Under the pieces are notes generated by a model, which was not told where the DNA came from, did no database searches, and saw only the letters and a list, made by a program, of their open reading frames with translations. From Liquidambar formosana (lineage: Eukaryota; Streptophyta; Magnoliopsida; Saxifragales; Altingiaceae): a stretch of 64,000 bases of DNA. The stretch is taken from the NCBI GenBank assembly GCA_039720395.1, contig JBBPBK010000057.1:248001-312000 (forward strand), in the 5' to 3' direction. Below are positions 23,767 to 34,469 of the stretch, piece after piece (the first letter of the stretch is position 1; each line of letters starts with the position of its first letter). The position numbers were made by a program, and so were the translations under genes.

Positions 23767-25424
23767 TGTTGGGAATCATATGAGAGGGAAAAATTGAAGT
23801 GCGGAATATAAAAATTTTTCCTACGATTCCCAATCCCATGAATCTAACTATGCATAACACAAAATCAAACCCTAACTACAAAGAGGGTTAGAACACTTAC
23901 AGAATTTTTGTCTTCTCCTTTTTGCTCCAAGCTTTGATTCCGGACAGCGGTGAATGAGCAGCCCAAGTGTGCTGCCTCCAACGGTATCCACACCTAGCTA
24001 GAGCTTCAAGTCCTTTCTTTCTTCTTCCTTGTTGTTGCTAGAGGTGGAGAAGAGAGAGAGAGAGAAGAGAGCCTCCAAGGGGCTGGACGGCTAGGGTTTA
24101 TTGTGCAAGCCTATTATGCCATGTCACACATAAGTGTGACTTATATAGGCAGCCCACTAAAGGGGGCTGGCCATGGGGAAGAAACCCTAATAGGGTTATG
24201 TGTAATTACACTTAATTGCACATTAACCCCTATTATTTGTATCAAATACAAATAGGCCTACAAAGAACTATTCTTTATTCACTAAAACCCTTTCTCTCAT
24301 AGACTTTAAAGCCCTTCTTGCATGATCAGTGTGTGACCCATTGGGTTCACATCATTAAGTAGTAGGAATAGCACGAGGTGTGCACAATGGAACTCTTTCC
24401 ATTTAGGGTCTAATTGGAACTCCTTCCAATTCCCTAATTGATTATAACTCACTTATATCAATTAGGGCTTCTACTAACCATGAGTAACACCTAGCATATG
24501 GCTCATGGTGTGGTCCTTAATGAGGTGAATAGTCATTTACAAAGAACCCTTCTGTTATAGTTTATAGGTTACAATTGCATCCTTCCTTCAACACAATGTC
24601 TCCAATTAAACTAATAGGACATGGAAGTCTGTCAAGTCCCTAGTTCAATTACTTTATACTCATTCGTAGATATCAACTCATTGATGAACTCATGAAACTC
24701 TTTTCATATTCATCCTACCATGGCCATGGATTTAATGAGTTATATTATGAATGCTATATAAGACATTCTCTCTCTTTTTCCTGAGAGTGATGGATCCCTT
24801 GTTGATCACTCACATGCCTTCATACACATAGCAGTAGGGCCAATGAACACCTTTGTAGACCCCTGAATAGGATCTGCACTTAGTGTTATCAAACTTCTAA
24901 AGCTACATGCATAAGGCAACTATGGTGTCTCAGGTCTAAGGATTACTTGTACCACTATAACAATGAGAAACTGATTGACAGGCAGGATAAAACTCCATTC
25001 AGTTTATCTCATATCTTTGGTCACATTCAGTGTACCTATTCTTGTAATAGGCACCCACTTGTTGGTTGTAGTGTCTCTACACAAATAGCTTGAGACTAGC
25101 TATCCTCCTATAGAGTCAACCTAACAAGTGCTAGTCCTATGGTTCATTATTGTCCATCAAAGTGAACCTTCAACTAGGAATGCTTTAGGAGTTTAGTACA
25201 GAGATATATCTACAGTCTCAAAATTACAACTCTTTGTAATTCCATATTCTCAACTCTAACTCCATGGACATATTATGTAAATATAAATGATGCATATAAA
25301 CATAATAGAATAAGCCCTTTTATTAAATCAATAATAAATGTGACATACATAAATGAAATCAAATGATTGTTCCTAATCCCTAAACAATCATCTCCATGAT
25401 TGGCTCTAGGGCATAATCCTAACA
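23767..25424 (-). repeat. 5' LTR of copia B
   Basis: 1658 bp, nearly identical to the 3' LTR. TATA box complement CTTATATA at 24140-24147, probably the promoter that starts the genomic RNA. Confidence 0.9.
24140..24147 (-). promoter_or_regulatory. TATA box in 5' LTR of copia B
   Basis: TATATAAG in element sense in the context GCCTATATAAGTCACAC. The same is found at 41238-41245 and 49286-49293 in copy C. Confidence 0.6.
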
Positions 25425-25429
25425 CTGAG
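25425..25429. other. Target-site duplication, copia B right
   Basis: CTGAG, the partner of 15730-15734. Confidence 0.95.
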
Positions 25430-25696
25430 AGACCGAAAGGGTGACATGGGTGCCTATAGGCTTTGCCTAGAACCTTCCCATGTCATAACTTAGCCTCCGA
25501 ATCCCCGATTTCTTTGGTTTTCAAAAGATTGGTTTTTGCCTTTCCTTTTTTTATGGAGTCATTCAAATTGTTTTCCTAAAACAAACTATTTTTAGGGTTT
25601 TCCTTGTTTCCTTTAAAAAATAAGGTGGCGACTCCTTTCCTTTTTGCTTTTTCAAACCCATTTTCTTTCAATCCCTTGTGGGCCCAATTTCCGGGG
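25430..25696 (+). repeat. Gypsy LTR1, right part
   Basis: This continues LTR1 after copia B and ends at ...TTTCCGGGG, without the final TTCACA that closes the E and F LTRs. The next base starts D's 3' LTR in the opposite direction, so the two LTRs meet U5 end to U5 end. Confidence 0.85.
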
Positions 25697-28507
25697 AACC
25701 CCGGAAATTGGGCCCACAAGGGATTGAAAGAAAATGGGTTTGAAAAAGAAAAAGGAAAGGAGTCGCCACCTTATTTTTTAAAGGAAACAAGGAAAACCCT
25801 AAAAATCAGGTTGTTTTAGGAAAACAATTTGAATGACTCCATAAAAAAAGGAAAGGCAAAAACCAATCTTTTGAAAACCAAAGAAATCGGGGATTCGGAG
25901 GCTAAGTTATGACATGGGAAGGTTCTAGGCAAAGCCTATAAGCACCCATGTCACCCTTTCGGTCTCTCAGTTCATTTGGGCTAAATCAAGATCTTTCCAT
26001 ACAAAAATCAGCAAGTATATCATCACAAGAATTGCATGCATATCATATATTTCATTCATCCATCCATGCATAATAAGCGCATAAAAACAGAAAAAGAAAA
26101 AGAAGAAAAGAAAACAAAAATAAACCTAGGATGCTTGGATCCTAGAACGGACTTGAGCCTCACGAAGAGCGCCTACGTACCATGCAACGAAATACATGGA
26201 TCAAAGTCCACGTAGTTCGATTAGAATTAGGGTTGAATCCTAATATAAACCTATGGTAAAAACCCTAGGTTTCCTTATTTGAATCAAAAGAGTTGAATAT
26301 GATAGAAAGTTTGATTTTAGGAAAGAAATCCACAAAATGGAAACTTTAATAAAAACCAGAATTTTATTTATGAAGGAAACCTTTGATTAAACCATAGGAT
26401 CATATTAAAAATTAACCTTAGATAGGGAGAAGAGAAGGGATAAGGAAGAAAGGTGAATTGGGGCACCTTCACACCCACTTACCTGAGCGCAATTAGCTCC
26501 AAGCATTAGCTATTTCAGACCTGAGCAGCCCTATTTGCCATAGGACAAATACCACACCTATTTGCACCCTTACAAGTGCTCAAAACCATGCGAAAACACT
26601 AACATGCAAATCTGGACAGAATAGTATTATGGCCTAAAATCATCCACTAAGCATGCCAATAGCAAAAACAGCGAACAATAATAAGTCCTAACATATTCCT
26701 AGAACCATATCATGCATAAAAACCCTAAAACATACTAACATGCATGCAAAACTATCATGTTTACTCCATATGAAAAACATATACAGCAAACACGAAGAAA
26801 AACCAATAAAAAAGTCTACTTTATCATGCTATATGAAAACAAACACGAAACAATGACTCTAAAACCCTAAACTCACAAATATGCTTAAAAACTCACAAGA
26901 CATACTTTAATCATGCTAAAACCAAACTAAACAGAAATTATATCATGCATATTAACTAACTAAAGCAATATAACATGATGAAAATCCTAACTCTAACATG
27001 CAATGACACTAATCCTAGCACAAGGACAAACAGGAGCACAAGAATCATAACTATGCATTAAAAACCTAAAGGACAGCCCTAAAGCATGCTAAACAGTAGA
27101 TAAAAAATAGATATTCCATGTATATTAACTAGCTAGAGTGTTAATACATGATAAAAAAGCTACCTTTAACATGCAATAAGCCTAACCCATATGAGAACCT
27201 AGTTTAAGCTTGAATAGAGAAGGAGAATACCTTATTCTCTCTCAAACACTCAAGTATTAATGCATAAAGTGGCTCCCCTTGTGTTTGTAATTGTTCGTGG
27301 CTCCTCAGGTCTTTAGAGTGAATCAAACCAACACGAATCCTCCTCTTTGTCAAAGTGGTATCACAGCAAAGAGATCAAAACTCACTCAACTTTGAAAAGA
27401 AATAGAAAACAAAAAGAGAACAAGAGAAAAGAAAAGTGATTTTCGTCACTTTGCAGCAGCAGCAACTTCAATCGCGTTTTTGGGTATGAAAACGTTGGAT
27501 TTGGACAAAGCTTGTGAAATACAAAGTTGTAGATAATTGAATTATCTTTCTAACAAGACCAATTTCATCAAATTCTGACCTCGGATGAAAAATTTATGAT
27601 TAAAATACGACTGCTGGTTTTCAGAAAATCTGCTGCTAAATTATGACGAATTTCACTCCCTCCAAACCCTCTTCCCCTCCCCCCTTGTTTAAAGACATTA
27701 AGAGAGTATTTATAGCTGAAATCTGGAGTTTCCCTTTCCTTCCTGGACTAGGTTTCCTTGGAGAATAATCAAAAGGTATTTTATAATGATAAAAGACTTC
27801 TAATTTGAATAGGAAAAGGAAATTGTCTTTTATAAAAATTGGGAGACTGACCGCTAACACGCATGCACATGTATCGTATGTGCGTACACACACTCATCAC
27901 ATACGTACACGTGTTAGTGTCATGATAAAAATGGCTAATTTAATAAAATAATTTTCTTTTCATTTTAACCAAAAATCTCATGCTGTGATTCGCACTAATT
28001 CTTCAAGGATAATCCGTAAATAACCACACTAAACTCATCATCAGGCCATATCAAAATTGAACTTCATGAAACACTTTTGAGGGTAAAATGATGACTAATG
28101 AAAGTCAATTTGAAAAGATTTGGTTGGTAATTGTGAGTCAATTAGAGCTAACCCAAGGAAGGGTCAATTAACCAACTTGAACTACATCGAGCCATTTTAA
28201 TCCCGAGCCATTGACTTACCAAATTGAACCTAGAAATACCTCTTATGCATCCATATGAACTCCAATTGACAATTTGGAGATCATTCCAAGGTCAAATGAA
28301 AAGTTTGGGACTTAAAAGACGATTATGCCCCTCAAGTCACAAAAGCTCTTATTATCCCTCAAGATCAACTCCAATTTGAACCAAAATTCATATCCATTGT
28401 CCTTGTGACTCTAGAAAACTAATGCAAGTGACTAGACTCAAAAAAAAAACAAAAACATGCATGGAATGATGAGCCCTAGTAAGGTGGTGCAAAAATGGGG
28501 TGTGACA
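25697..28507 (-). repeat. 3' LTR of gypsy element D
   Basis: 2811 bp, from AACCCCGG (TGTG lost) to GGGGTGTGACA. In element sense it opens TGTCACACCCC. Over the 344 bp available, it differs from D's 5' LTR fragment at about five places by eye, including one indel. The TATA box is at 27717-27724 on the minus strand. Confidence 0.9.
27717..27724 (-). promoter_or_regulatory. TATA box in 3' LTR of D
   Basis: TATAAATA in element sense, at the same LTR position as in E, F and LTR1. Confidence 0.55.
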
Positions 28508-28520
28508 GAAGCCCCTCATT
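28508..28520 (-). other. Polypurine tract of D
   Basis: AATGAGGGGCTTC in element sense, directly before TGTCACACCCC of the 3' LTR. The GAGGGG core is the likely plus-strand primer. Confidence 0.6.
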
Positions 28521-28549
28521 GGCGAACAAGTTACACTTGTGAACCAATG
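28517..28549. repeat. Two-part hairpin beside the PPT of D
   Basis: Outer stem CATTGG with CCAATG, a 3-by-3 internal loop, then inner stem ACAAGT with ACTTGT around a TAC loop. It starts within about 10 bases of the 3' LTR. Confidence 0.55.
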
Positions 28550-28639
28550 ATAAAGAACAACCCATTTTTGGCCAAAAAGCCCGAAGAAATCACACACTGA
28601 TACCAACAATTATGGGAGGTTGAAAACCTGAGACTGAAA

Positions 28640-29130
28640 TAAGGAAGTGTACTCAAGTCATGAGTATACTTAAACCATTGAGGGTTGAGAATTGATAAGA
28701 GAAGCATATTCAAGCCACTACGAATGAACATACTTTTGAAATGGAAAGATATATTCTAGTCACGAATATATTTGACCAAGTGATGAGAATGAAATCTGAG
28801 AAGTACGTTCAAGTGATGAACATACCTTTGAAATGGAGAAATATATCCAAGCGATGGATATACTTAACCAAGTAAGTGACAAAATATCTGAGAAGTATAC
28901 TCAAGTGATGAGTATACCATTGAAATGGAGAAATATATTCAGGTCACGAATATATTTAACCAAGTAATCTGAGAATGAAATCTGAGAAGTATACTCAAGT
29001 GGTGAGGATACTTAATGATTGAGAAGGATTGAGAAGTACGTTCAAGTGATGAACATACTTTTGAAAAATGAAAAATATATTCAGGTCACGAATATATTTA
29101 ACTAAGTAAGATAGAGAATGAACTGAGAAG
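28640..29130 (-). repeat. Hairpin tandem array of D, part 1
   Basis: Start of a tandem array with a unit of about 92 bp, each unit holding two hairpins of about 23 nt. The first units, next to the 3' LTR, are the most degenerate. Clear hairpins include 28895-28917 (arms GTATACTCA and TGAGTATAC, both perfect) and ATATATTC with GAATATAT around 7-nt loops. The array is cut at 29130 by solo LTR F and continues at 31944. Confidence 0.85.
29126..29130. other. Target-site duplication, solo LTR F left
   Basis: AGAAG, repeated at 31944-31948. Confidence 0.9.
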
Positions 29131-31943
29131 TGTCACACCCCATTTTTGCACCACCTTACTAGGGCTCATCATTTCATGCATGTTTTTGTTTTGTTTTTGA
29201 GTCTAGTCACTTGCATTAGTTTTCTAGAGTCACAAGGACAATGGATATGAATTTTGGTTCAAATTGGAGTTGATCTTGAGGGATAATAAGAGCTTTTGTG
29301 ACTTGAGGGGCATAATCGTCTTTTAAGTCCCAAACTTTTCATTTGACCTTGAAATGATCTCCAAATTGTCAATTGGAGTTCATATAGATGCATAAGAGGT
29401 ATTTCTAGGTTCAATTTGGTAAGTCAATGGCTCGGGATTAAAATGGCTCGATGTAGTTCAAGTTGGTTAATTGACCCTTCCTTGGGTTAGCTATAATTGA
29501 CTCACAATTACCAACCAAATCTTTTCAAATTGACTTTCATTAGTCATCATTTTACCCTCAAAAGTGTTTCATGAAGTTCAATTTTGGTATGGCCTGATGA
29601 TGAGTTTAGTGTGGTTATTTACGGATTATCCTTGAAGAATTAGTGCGAATCACAACATGAGATTTTTGGTTAAAATGAAAAGAAAATTATTTTATTAAAT
29701 TAGCCATTTTTATCATGACACTAACACGTGTACGTATGTGATGAGTGTGTGTACGCACATACGATACATGTGCATGCGTGTTAGCGGTCAGTCTCCCAAT
29801 TTTTATAAAAGACAATTTCCTTTTCCTATTCAGATTAGAAGTCTTTTATCATTATAAAATACCTTTTTATTATTCTCCAAGGAAACCTAGTCCAGGAAGG
29901 AAAGGGAAACTCCAGATTTCAGCTATAAATACTCTCTTAATGTCTTTAAACAAGGGGGAGGAGAAGAGGGTTTGGAGGGAGTGAAATTCGTCATAATTCA
30001 GCAGCAGATTTTCTGAAAACCAGCAGTCGTATTTTAATCATAACTTTTTCATCCGAAGTCAGAATTTGATGCAATTGGTCTTGTTAGAAAGATAATTCAA
30101 TTCGCTACAACTTTGTATTTCACAAGCTTTGTCCAAATCCAACGTTTTCATACCCAAAAACGTGATTGAAGTTGCTGCTGCTGCAAAGTGACGAAAATCA
30201 CTTTTCTTTTCTCTTGTTCTCTTTTTGTTTTCTATTTCTTTTCAAAGTTGAGTGAGTTTTGATCTCTTTGCTGTGATACCACTTTGACAAAGAGGAGGAT
30301 TCGTGTTGGTTTGATTCACTCTAAAGACCTGAGGAGCCACGAACAATTACAAACACAAGGGGAGCCACTTTATGCATTAATACTTGAGTGTTTGAGAGAG
30401 AATAAGGTATTCTCCTTCTCTATTCAAGCTTAAACTAGGTTTTCATATGGGTTAGGCTTATTGCATGTTAAAGGTAGCCTTTTTATCATGTATTAACACT
30501 CTAGCTAGTTAATATACATGGAATATCTATTTTTTATCTACTGTTTAGCATGCTTTAGGGCTGTCCTTTAGGTTTTTAATGCATAGTTATGATTCTTGTG
30601 CTCCTGTTTGTCCTTGTGCTAGGATTAGTGTCATTGCATGTTAGAGTTAGGATTTTCATCATATTATATTGCTTTAGTTAGTTAATATGCATGATTTAAT
30701 TTCTGTTTAGTTTGGTTTTAGCATGATTAAAGTATGTTTTGTATGTTTTTAAGCATATTTGTGAGTTTAGGGTTTTAGAGTCATTGTTTCGTGTTTGTTT
30801 TCATATAGCATGATAAAGTAGACTTTTTTATTGGTTTTTCTTCGTGTTTGCTGTATATGTTTTTCATATGGAGTAAACATGATAGTTTTGCATGCATGTT
30901 AGTATGTTTTAGGGTTTTTATGCATGATATGGTTCTAGGAATATGTTAGGACTTATTATTGTTCGCTGTTTTTGCTATTGGCATGCTTAGTGGATGATTT
31001 TAGGTCACAATACTATTCTGTCCAGATTTGCATGTTAGTGTTTTCGCATGGTTTTGAGCACTTGTAAGGGTGCAAATAGGTGTGGTATTTGTCCTATGGC
31101 AAATAGGGCTGCTCAGGTCTGAAATAGCTAATGCTTGGAGCTAATTGCGCTCAGGTAAGTGGGTGTGAAGGTGCCCCAATTCACCTTTCTTCCTTATCCC
31201 TTCTCTTCTCCCTATCTAAGGTTAATTTTTAATATGATCCTATGGTTTAATCAAAGGTTTCCTTCATAAATAAAATTCTGGTTTTTTATTAAAGTTTCCA
31301 TTTTGTGGATTTCTTTCCTAAAATCAAACTTTCTATCATATTCAACTCTTTTGATCAAATAAGGAAACCTAGGGTTTTAACCATAGGTTTATATTAGGTC
31401 TTAACCCTAATTCTAATCGAACTACGTGGACTTTGATCCATGTATTTCGTTGCATGGTACGTAGGCGCTCTTCGTGAGGCTCAAGTCCGTTCTAGGATCC
31501 AAGCATCCTAGGTTTATTTATGTTTTCTTTTCTTCTTTCTTTTTTCTGTTTTTATTTGCTTATTATGCATGGATGGATGAATGAAATATATGATATGCAT
31601 GCAATTCTTGTGATGATATACTTGCTGATTTTTGTATGGAAAGATCTTAATTTAGCCCAAATGAACTGAGAGACCGAAAGGGTGACATGGGTGCCTATAG
31701 GCTTTGCCTAGAACCTTCCCATGTCATAACTTAGCCTCCGAATCCCCGATTTCTTTGGTTTTCAAAAGATTGGTTTTTGCCTTTCCTTTTTTTATGGAGT
31801 CATTCAAATTGTTTTCCTAAAACAACCTGATTTTTAGGGTTTTCCTTGTTTCCTTTGAAAAATAAGGTGGCGACTCCTTTCCTTTTTCTTTTTCAAACCC
31901 ATTTCCTTTTCAATCCTTGTGGGCCCAATTTCCGGGGTTCACA
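29131..31943 (+). mobile_element. Solo gypsy LTR F inside D
   Basis: 2813 bp, complete from TGTCACACCCC to GGGGTTCACA, flanked by AGAAG on both sides. It has no internal region, so it is a solo LTR left by recombination between the two LTRs of a D/E-family insertion. TATA box at 29934-29941. It shares the variant AACCTGATTTTTAGG (about 31820-31836) with D's 3' LTR, whereas LTR1, E and D's 5' LTR have AAACTATTTTTAGG there. Confidence 0.95.
29934..29941 (+). promoter_or_regulatory. TATA box of solo LTR F
   Basis: TATAAATA in the context CAGCTATAAATACTC. Confidence 0.55.
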
Positions 31944-34010
31944 AGAAGTATACTCAAGTGATGAGTATACCATTGAAATGGAGAAATATATTCAAGTGAT
32001 GAATATATTTAACCAAGTAATAATCTGAGAAGTATGTTCAAGTGATGAACATACCATTGAAATGGAGAAATATACCCAAGCGATGGATATACTTAACCAA
32101 GTAGGATAAGAATAATCTGAGAGGTGTATTCAAGTGATGAGTGTACTTTTGAAATGGAGAAATATATTCAGGTCACGAACATATTTACCCAAGTGATGAA
32201 AAAGATGCTGAGAAATATACTCAAGTGATGAGTATACTTAATGATTGAAAAAGACTGAGAAGTACGTTCAAGTGATGAACATACTTTTGAAATGGAGAAA
32301 TGTATCCAAGTGATGGATATATTTAACCAAGTAAGCTGAGAAGTACACTCAAGTGATGAGCATAGCATTGAAATGGAGAAATATATCCAAACGACGGATA
32401 TATTTAACCAAGTAAGATAAGAATAATCTGAGAAGTGTACTCAAGTGATGAGTACACCATTGAAATGGAGAAATATATTCTAGTCACGAATATACTTAAC
32501 CAATTAAGTGACAAGTATGTTTAAGTGATAAACATACCATTGAAATAGAGAAATATATCTAAGTGATGGATATACTTAACCAAGTAAGTGACAAGTATGT
32601 TTAGGTGATAAACATACCATTGAAATAGAGAAATATATCCAAGCGATGGATATACTTAAGCAAGTAAGATAGAGAATAATCTGAGAAGTATACTCAAGTG
32701 ATGAGTACACCATTGAAATGGAGAAATATATTCTAGTCATGAATATATTTAACCAAGTAATGAAAAAGATGCTGAGAAATATACTCAAGTGATGAGTATA
32801 CTTAATGATTGAAAAAGACTGAGAAGTACGTTCAAGTGATGAACATACTTTTGAAATGGAGAAATGTATCCAAGTGATGGATATATTTAACCAAGTAAGC
32901 TGAGAAGTACACTCAAGTGATGAGCATACCATTGAAATGGAGAAATATATCCAAACGACGGATATATTTAACCAAGTAAGATAAGAATAATCTGAGAAGT
33001 GTACTCAAGTGATGAGTACACCATTGAAATGGAGAAATATATTCTAGTCACGAATATACTTAACCAAGTAAGTGACAAGTATGTTTAAGTGATAAACATA
33101 CCATTGAAATAGAGAAATATATCCAAGTGATGGATATACTTAACCAAGTAAGTGACAAGTTTGTTTAAGTGATAAACATACCATTGAAATAGAGAAATAT
33201 ATCCAAGCGATGGATATACTTAAGCAAGTAAGATAGAGAATAATCTGAGAAGTGTACTCAAGTGATGAGTACACCATTGAAATGGAGAAATATATTCTAG
33301 TCATGAATATATTTAACCAAGTAAGTGACAAATAATCTGAGAAGTATGTTCAAGTGATGAACATACCATTGAAATGGAGAAATATACCCAAGCGATGGAT
33401 ATACTTAACCAAGTAGGTGGCAAAATATCTGAGAAGTATACTCAAGTGATGAGTATACCATTGAAATGGAAAAATATACCCAAGTGATGGATATACTTAA
33501 CCAAGTAAGTGACAAATGATCTGAGAAGTATGTTCAAGTGATGAACATACCATTGAAATGGAGAAATATACCCAAGCGATGGATATACTTAACCAAGTAA
33601 GTGGCAAAATATCTGAGAAGTATACTCAAGTGATGAGTATACCATTGAAATGGAAAAAATATACCCAAGTGATGGATATACTTAACCAAGTAAGTGACAA
33701 ATGATCTGAGAAGTATACTCGAGTGATGAGTATACCATTGAAATGGAGAAATATACCCAAGCGATGAATATATTTTACCAAGTAAGTGATAATGAGGATC
33801 TGAAACTAGGAAGCATATTCAATGGGTGAACATGCTTTTGAAATGGAAGAATATATTCAAGTGATGAATATATTCAACCAAGTATGATAGAGAATGAGAA
33901 TTTGAAACTGAGAAGCATATCCAAAGGGTGAATACACTTTTGAAATGGAAGAACACATTCAAGCGATGAATATATTCAACCAAGTAGGATGAAAAATCAA
34001 GATTTGAAAT
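31944..34010 (-). repeat. Hairpin tandem array of D, part 2
   Basis: About 2 kb of head-to-tail units of about 92 bp (for example starts at 33431, 33523, 33615 and 33708). Each unit has a G-type hairpin followed by an A-type hairpin, with spacers like CATTGAAATGGAGAA and TTAACCAAGTAAGTGACAA. Loops are nearly always AGTGA or AGCGA. Stem pairs include GTATACTCA/TGAGTATAC (31948-31970), GTGTACTCA/TGAGTACAC (32435-32457), GTATGTTCA/TGAACATAC (32032-32054), GTATGTTTA/TAAACATAC (32515-32537), ATATATTCA/TGAATATAT (31986-32008) and ATATATCC/GGATATAT (32381-32403). A block starting near 32197 repeats 564 bp later, a higher-order repeat. Short open frames in the array are by-products of the repeat. Confidence 0.9.
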
Positions 34011-34413
34011 GAGGATATATGATCAATTTATCAAGATTGAACAGGCATGGTGCAAGAGGAAAGTGACTTAACACATTGTCACTTGAGTTGGCATGACACA
34101 GGGGAAATATATTCAACCCTTTTGAACATAAAATCAATTCAAGGAATTGATTTCAAGATGGAATTTGATTGATTTTAAGCTCAAAAAGTGTTGAATATCT
34201 CATTTGGAAGGAGGTTTGATCAAGCGTCAAGGCGAGACAAAGCGAGGGAGAAAGCCAAAACAAGGTGGCTTGGGTGACCACCAGGCCTCGAGAGGCTAGC
34301 CGCCCAGGCCTGGGTGGTTACCCGAGCCCGAAGCGGAAATCCCACTTTGAATAGGAAACTTCCTATTCTGATGGGTTTTTTCCTATTTGAACTTGGATTT
34401 GTGACCTTTTCCC
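34011..34413. other. Spacer between array and aORF of D
   Basis: No gene. It holds a perfect hairpin at 34131-34153 (arms AAATCAATTC and GAATTGATTT, loop AAG) and the GC-rich snap-back module at 34267-34328. It probably contains the upstream promoter region of the antisense ORF. Confidence 0.5.
34267..34328. repeat. GC-rich snap-back module upstream of aORF
   Basis: Arms at 34267-34288 and 34306-34328 are complementary except for two mismatched pairs and one bulged base, around a short GC-rich loop. It is related in sequence to the modules in LTRs G and H (GGGTGACCACC and GGTGGTTACCCGAGC words). It lies about 85 bp before the aORF TATA box. Confidence 0.6.
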
Positions 34414-34420
34414 TATAAAA
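34414..34420 (+). promoter_or_regulatory. TATA box for the antisense ORF of D
   Basis: TATAAAA in the context CCCTATAAAAACAC, 50 bp before the ATG at 34470. A start about 25-30 bp downstream would leave a short leader. It is on the strand opposite to D's own transcription. Confidence 0.55.
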
Positions 34421-34469
34421 ACACATCCAAGAGGTTCCTAAACCTACTTGTATTCATTCATTAGAAATT

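Larger units (their letters stand above)
15735..25424 (-). mobile_element. Complete copia element B
   Basis: A full element of 9690 bp on the minus strand. It has two 1658-bp LTRs (15735-17392 and 23767-25424), PPT complement at 17393-17407, primer binding site at 23753-23765 and a perfect 5-bp target duplication. By eye I saw only two differences between the LTRs (G/T near 16690 against 24721, and C/T near 16826 against 24856), so the insertion is recent. The 6374-bp interior has no long ORF and shares its decay with copies A and C. It is therefore a non-autonomous member that needs proteins from elsewhere. It sits inside a gypsy LTR. Confidence 0.95.

Noticed and set aside
32168..33331. Several 60-118-codon ORFs with repeated peptides in the hairpin array
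   Set aside because: They are translations of the tandem repeat; stops are missing only because the unit happens to lack them in one frame.
28640..34010. CRISPR-like array
   Set aside because: The repeats are adjoining and variable, with no unique spacers and no cas genes; the setting is a plant retrotransposon.
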